A stretch of DNA of 9,460 nucleotides from an uncultured Anaerolineaceae bacterium (GTDB taxonomy: Bacteria; Chloroflexota; Anaerolineae; Anaerolineales; Anaerolineaceae): positions 1-9,460 of the forward strand of contig CALESS010000415.1 in assembly GCA_937907495.1 (NCBI GenBank). Direction: 5' to 3'. A program made the position numbers and the translations under genes. The notes under the pieces were generated by a model. The model was given only the letters and a program-made list of their open reading frames with translations, had not been told where the DNA came from and made no database searches. Shown here piece by piece: positions 6,008 to 9,460 of the stretch (position 1 is the first letter of the stretch; each line of letters starts with the position of its first letter).

Positions 6008-7978
6008 TCAAATCCGATTCTGAATAAGATTGATGGTCTTAAAGGGCTTATCCTGCGGGATCGGGCGCGCCGCAGCCGGTGATTTCACAAACCGGTCGAA
6101 TACGATCTGGGTGGAAAGAATGCCCACCAACCCCATATCCTCCACCTCGGTTAAATCGGCGCCGCTGGCAGCCTTTGAAACCAGCCGGGCAACCATCTCC
6201 GATTGAAAGAGTCCAGCCTGCTGGATGGATTCCGGAGAGAGCATCTCGCGGACATACTCCGCCGGCGCCGGCTGAAAGAAACTGCGGTGGATCGGTGCCC
6301 GGTATGGGCGTTTAACCCGTTTGGTAATCTCGGCTGGCAATAGGGGTGCAGCCAGTTTGCGTAGCAGGAATTTTTCCAACAGGCCATTTAACTTAAGATG
6401 CTGCGGCAGCCGATTGCAGAACTCCACCAGGCGGGTATCCAAAAAGGGGAAACGCCCTTCCACCGAATGGGCCATCGCCACCCGGTCCCCTTGCGAGCTG
6501 AGCAGGTATGGCGAAAGAAAAGTCGCCACCTCCAGATATTGGGCTTGCCCCAATTCGGGCCATTCGCGGAAACCTTCTGGCAGCGCCGGAAGGCCGCCCC
6601 ACCCACCAGGTGCCCCAACGGCTGGCTGCGCGAGGAACCGTGCCAGGCGCCGGGTGTTGTTCCAGCGAATCCGATGCGAGTTATAAGGGTCGGCGATTTC
6701 GCTTAGCCCGCGTCGAAAAAAGGCTGTCAGGTAATCCTGGGCGGAACGGTTCAGCCGCCGAATATCAGGGTAGAGCTTTTGCAGCAGCCGCGGGCGCAAG
6801 CTGGAATCGGGATCTGCAGCCCAGAATCGGCGGATCATCGCTTCTTTGAAAATATCATACCCCGCCAAAAATTCATCTGCCCCTTCCCCGGTCACAACCA
6901 CTTTCAAGCCATCCTCATGCACCAGCCGCGAAAGCAAAAACATGGGGATGGGAGAGGTTCGCAATATCGGGGTTTCCGTATGCCAGATTACTTCCGGCAA
7001 GGCCCGGCTGATATCTTCATAGTCGCAATGAACAATATGATGCCGCGTACCAAGATGCTCTGCCATGCGCAATTGGTACTGGCTTTCGTCATAATCTGGA
7101 TCGCGAAAGGCAATTGAATACGTCTCCAAACGGTTGGAGATGTGCTTGCGGATCAGGGCAGTGGTGGTGGAAGAATCCAGGCCCCCGCTGAGGTAAGCCC
7201 CCACCGGCACATCTGCCCGCAGGCGGATAAGGGTCGCATCCACCAGCAAGTGTTCAAATTCTTCCAGCCAATCTTCATCCGACCGCTTCCCGGCAGCCGG
7301 GGTGAAATCCAATTGCCAGTAGCGTTCAATTTGAACCTGACCATCCTCCACCAGCATCCAGTGGGCCGGGGGCAATTCGAGGATGCCTTCAAAGATCGTC
7401 CGCGGGGGTTGCACGCTCCAAAAGGTGAACACCTCAGCCAGGGCCTCGCGATCAATCCGAAAGGACATGCCGGGCGCCTCCAGCAGGCTTTTGGTTTCCG
7501 AGCTAAAAAACAACCGGTCATCCTGAAGCGAATAGAAGATCGGCCTCACACCCATTCGATCCCGTCCCAGGAAGAGACTGCGCCGCCGGGTATCCCAGAT
7601 GGCAATGGCAAATTGACCGTTCAGGTGCTTCAGGCAATCCGGGCCGTAATCCTCATACAGGTGCAGCACCACTTCCGTATCACAATGGGTGCTCAGTTGA
7701 TGGCCGCGCGCCAGCAGTTCCAGACGTAATTCCGGATAATTGAAAATTTCTCCGTTGAAGACGATCCACAAACTGCCGTCTTCATTTCCAATCGGTTGCT
7801 GACCGCTGCTCAGGTCAATGATGCTCAGGCGGGCGTTCCCCAGACCGCACCAATCATCCACAAAGGTACCGAACTCATCCGGCCCGCGGTGCTGAATGCG
7901 CGCCAGCATACGGCCCAGCATCTCCTCGGAGATCAGGCCTGGCTCACGCAGTTGGAGGGCGCCGACAATTCCACACAT
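6008..7978 (-). CDS. asnB: AsnB-type glutamine-hydrolysing asparagine synthetase/amidotransferase
   Basis: 656-residue cytoplasmic enzyme with two domains. The N-terminal class-II glutaminase begins with the catalytic Cys directly after Met (MCGIVGAL, C2) and has RGPDEFG (31-37), R50, NGEIFNY (74-80) and DTE (99-101), all the glutamine-binding residues. The synthetase domain has the ATP pyrophosphatase loop SGGLDSS (263-269), TGEGADE (362-368) and SVEGRFPFLD (504-513). All catalytic positions I can check are intact. AsnB hydrolyses glutamine and channels ammonia to an AMP-activated carboxylate, aspartate in the classic case. The protein is longer than E. coli AsnB (about 554), with a Gly/Pro-rich piece at about 451-469 and an extended C-terminus. 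It sits 15 bases after the ligase, with AGGA eight bases before the ATG, and one base before the NadE-like gene. In glycan loci such proteins are often presumed to amidate a sugar acid or other carboxylate. True asparagine synthesis remains possible. Confidence 0.9.
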   Translation of the reverse strand: MCGIVGALQLREPGLISEEMLGRMLARIQHRGPDEFGTFVDDWCGLGNARLSIIDLSSGQQPIGNEDGSLWIVFNGEIFNYPELRLELLARGHQLSTHCDTEVVLHLYEDYGPDCLKHLNGQFAIAIWDTRRRSLFLGRDRMGVRPIFYSLQDDRLFFSSETKSLLEAPGMSFRIDREALAEVFTFWSVQPPRTIFEGILELPPAHWMLVEDGQVQIERYWQLDFTPAAGKRSDEDWLEEFEHLLVDATLIRLRADVPVGAYLSGGLDSSTTTALIRKHISNRLETYSIAFRDPDYDESQYQLRMAEHLGTRHHIVHCDYEDISRALPEVIWHTETPILRTSPIPMFLLSRLVHEDGLKVVVTGEGADEFLAGYDIFKEAMIRRFWAADPDSSLRPRLLQKLYPDIRRLNRSAQDYLTAFFRRGLSEIADPYNSHRIRWNNTRRLARFLAQPAVGAPGGWGGLPALPEGFREWPELGQAQYLEVATFLSPYLLSSQGDRVAMAHSVEGRFPFLDTRLVEFCNRLPQHLKLNGLLEKFLLRKLAAPLLPAEITKRVKRPYRAPIHRSFFQPAPAEYVREMLSPESIQQAGLFQSEMVARLVSKAASGADLTEVEDMGLVGILSTQIVFDRFVKSPAAARPIPQDKPFKTINLIQNRI

Positions 7979-7986
7979 GGTTGGTA

Positions 7987-7990
7987 TCCT
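7987..7990 (-). promoter_or_regulatory. Ribosome binding site of the AsnB-like gene
   Basis: AGGA on the minus strand in the 15-base gap between ligase stop and AsnB ATG, eight bases before the start codon. It confirms the ATG that places the catalytic Cys at residue 2. Confidence 0.5.
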
Positions 7991-7993
7991 GGC

Positions 7994-9460
7994 TCAGGAA
8001 AGATCCTTCTTGCTGATCTTGCCGGAATCGGTTTTGGGCAGCCCCGGCAGGATTACCACTTGCTGGGGCATCAATAAATCCTCCAGGTGAATGCGGCAAT
8101 GCCGCAGAATATCGGCTTCGGTAATCTTTGGATCATTCAATGCCACAAAGGCCTTGATGGATTGCCCCATCACCGGGTCGGGAATGCCAATCACCGCCGC
8201 TTCCCGCACGCCTACCAGCTTATATAAGACGTTCTCAATCTCGCGCGGCGATACCTTCTCGCCCCGGCACTTGATGATGTCATCCTTGCGGGCTACGAAG
8301 TAAAAGAAGCCTTCATTATCCATGCGGAAAAGATCGCCCGTATAGCACAATCTCTCTCCGGGCACCTCGCCCGCCCGGAAGCGTTCTGCGCTTGCCGCCG
8401 GATCGTTCCAATAACCGCGCATCACGTGCCGCCCGCGCACCACCAGCTCGCCAATATCGCCCGGGCCAACCCGCCGGCCTGTGTCGTCCACCAGCCATGC
8501 TTCTGTCCCCGGGATGGGGATGCCCACGGAAGCCGGACGGTGATCCAGCTCCTCCGGGGGCAGGTAGAGGGTGCGCTTGGTTTCGGTCAGACCGTACATG
8601 GAATACAATTTCACCCAGGGGAATGCTTCCCGAATGGCTTCGATGTGGCTGGAAGGCAGCGCGGCAGCCGTATTGGTAATGTAGCGCAGGCTGGAAAGGT
8701 TGAAGCGTTTCAAATCCATTTGCAGCAACAGGGCAAAGATGGTCGGCACACCGGGGAGGCCGGTTACTTTCTCCGCCCCAATGCGGTTTAAGATCACCGC
8801 TGGAAAGGCGAACCACCGCTCCAGCACCAGCCGTCCGCCAAACTTGAAGGTCATCAGGAGCTGGTAAAGCCCGTAATCAAACGACAAAGGCAATGTATTG
8901 ATGACCACATCCTCTTCGGTGTTCTCCAGATATTGGATGATGGAACTGGCAGCAAAAACCACATTACTGTGGTCACTCATCACTCCCTTCGGCTCTCCGG
9001 TGCTGCCGGAGGTGTAGATCAGGGTCGCCAGGTCTAAATCAATGTTGGTGGGCCGCGGCCGGATATCCGGATAACGCTTGAAGATGGACGGCAGAATCAA
9101 AATATTCTGCGGGATTAATTCTCCGGTCGGAAAGTTGGACAGGATGCCCAGCTTGAGGGTCGGAATTTTCATCAGAAAGGTGCGGCAGAGGATGTTTTGT
9201 TGCGTTTCAGCGAACAGCACTTTGGCGCTACAATTCAGCAGGATGTATTCAAGCTTTTCAGGCTTGGTGGAGGGATGAATCACAACAAATACCCCGCCTG
9301 CTTTCAATACCCCAAAAATGCTGATCACCAGCTCCAGCGAATTGGGCAGGAAGAGCACAGCCCGCTCCCCGCGTTGAAAGCCGTGCTCTATTAATGCCTG
9401 CGCCAATCGGTTCGCCCGTGACTCAACTTCCGCATACGTCAGGCGTTCATCACCACAGAC
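7994..9460 (-). CDS. AMP-forming acyl-CoA/acyl-ACP ligase, N-terminus cut off by window edge
   Basis: 488 residues visible; the frame is open to the right edge, so the true start lies outside. A TTG at 9406 is not the start, because the codons before it read DERLTYAEVESRANRLA, the normal N-terminal block of the ANL superfamily. The protein should activate a carboxylate with ATP and pass the acyl group to CoA or a carrier-protein thiol. Motifs in order: P-loop YTSGSTGEPKG (8984-9016); TLPLSFDYGL, an A4-like block; SMYGLTETKRTLYLPP (A5); GELVVRG; YTGD with the ATP-ribose Asp (about 8333-8344); KDDIIKCRGEKVSPREIE (hinge and A8); and PKTDSGKISKKDL with the C-terminal catalytic Lys (8018-8020). 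The YGLTE(x)xRxxYLPPEE pattern resembles the exosortase-A-associated acyl-CoA ligase family (TIGR03098) from memory. The next gene is AsnB-like, 15 bases on. The acyl substrate is unknown, and no carrier protein is in view. Confidence 0.9.
   Translation of the reverse strand, partial: VCGDERLTYAEVESRANRLAQALIEHGFQRGERAVLFLPNSLELVISIFGVLKAGGVFVVIHPSTKPEKLEYILLNCSAKVLFAETQQNILCRTFLMKIPTLKLGILSNFPTGELIPQNILILPSIFKRYPDIRPRPTNIDLDLATLIYTSGSTGEPKGVMSDHSNVVFAASSIIQYLENTEEDVVINTLPLSFDYGLYQLLMTFKFGGRLVLERWFAFPAVILNRIGAEKVTGLPGVPTIFALLLQMDLKRFNLSSLRYITNTAAALPSSHIEAIREAFPWVKLYSMYGLTETKRTLYLPPEELDHRPASVGIPIPGTEAWLVDDTGRRVGPGDIGELVVRGRHVMRGYWNDPAASAERFRAGEVPGERLCYTGDLFRMDNEGFFYFVARKDDIIKCRGEKVSPREIENVLYKLVGVREAAVIGIPDPVMGQSIKAFVALNDPKITEADILRHCRIHLEDLLMPQQVVILPGLPKTDSGKISKKDLS

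Noticed and set aside
6261..6272. GCCGGCGCCGGC palindrome, considered as a regulatory or terminator stem
   Set aside because: It lies inside the AsnB-like coding sequence, encodes Ala/Gly/Pro-type codons and is not followed by a T tract.
7142..7729. 195-codon plus-strand open frame opposite the AsnB-like gene
   Set aside because: It is antisense to the glutaminase domain and the linker, with no family signature; a shadow of the real gene.
9050..9260. Locally more AT-rich stretch in the ligase, considered as a sign of recombination
   Set aside because: It corresponds to the variable segment before the P-loop in this family; the frame is intact and no repeat or junction is visible.
7994..9406. 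Ligase gene starting at TTG 9406
   Set aside because: Codons upstream of the TTG up to the window edge encode the conserved N-terminal block of AMP-forming ligases, so the gene is truncated by the window rather than starting there.

Overview
The window is a compact, GC-rich, one-directional gene block. Seven genes, all on the minus strand, fill essentially every base. The longest gap between them is 42 bases and two junctions are 4-base ATGA overlaps. The organism is most likely a member of the Chloroflexota (Anaerolineae-like). The main hint is the DUF362 lipoprotein: just after its signal and lipobox it carries a YLPLVMN stretch followed by a Pro/Thr linker, a combination I associate with exported proteins of that group. 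This is an inference, not a proven placement.

In order of transcription (right to left) the layout is: (1) an AMP-forming acyl-CoA/acyl-ACP-type ligase, cut by the right edge; (2) a complete AsnB-type glutamine-dependent amidotransferase; (3) a NadE-type N-type ATP pyrophosphatase with an enlarged middle region; (4) a Tat-dependent DUF362 lipoprotein; (5) an integral-membrane acyltransferase of family 3; (6) a Wzx-like polysaccharide flippase; (7) a GT4 glycosyltransferase, cut by the left edge. No promoter or terminator is visible, so this looks like the interior of a longer operon.

The right half holds three ATP-using enzymes in a row (ligase, AsnB-like, NadE-like). The left half holds envelope and glycan functions: O-acylation, lipid-linked glycan flipping and glycosyl transfer. 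The simplest reading is a locus for an exported, decorated cell-surface polysaccharide or glycolipid, with the ligase and amidotransferases preparing an acyl or amide substituent. An AMP-ligase next to an AsnB-like amidotransferase resembles exosortase-A/PEP-CTERM-associated exopolysaccharide loci, but no exosortase, polymerase, initiating sugar transferase or acyl carrier protein lies in this window.

I found no tRNA, rRNA, CRISPR array, insertion sequence, attachment site or long repeat. The many plus-strand open frames are shadows of the minus-strand genes. The part worth following up is the ligase/AsnB/NadE-like/DUF362 set. Each family is known, but the combined role of these four proteins in a glycan export operon is not obvious.
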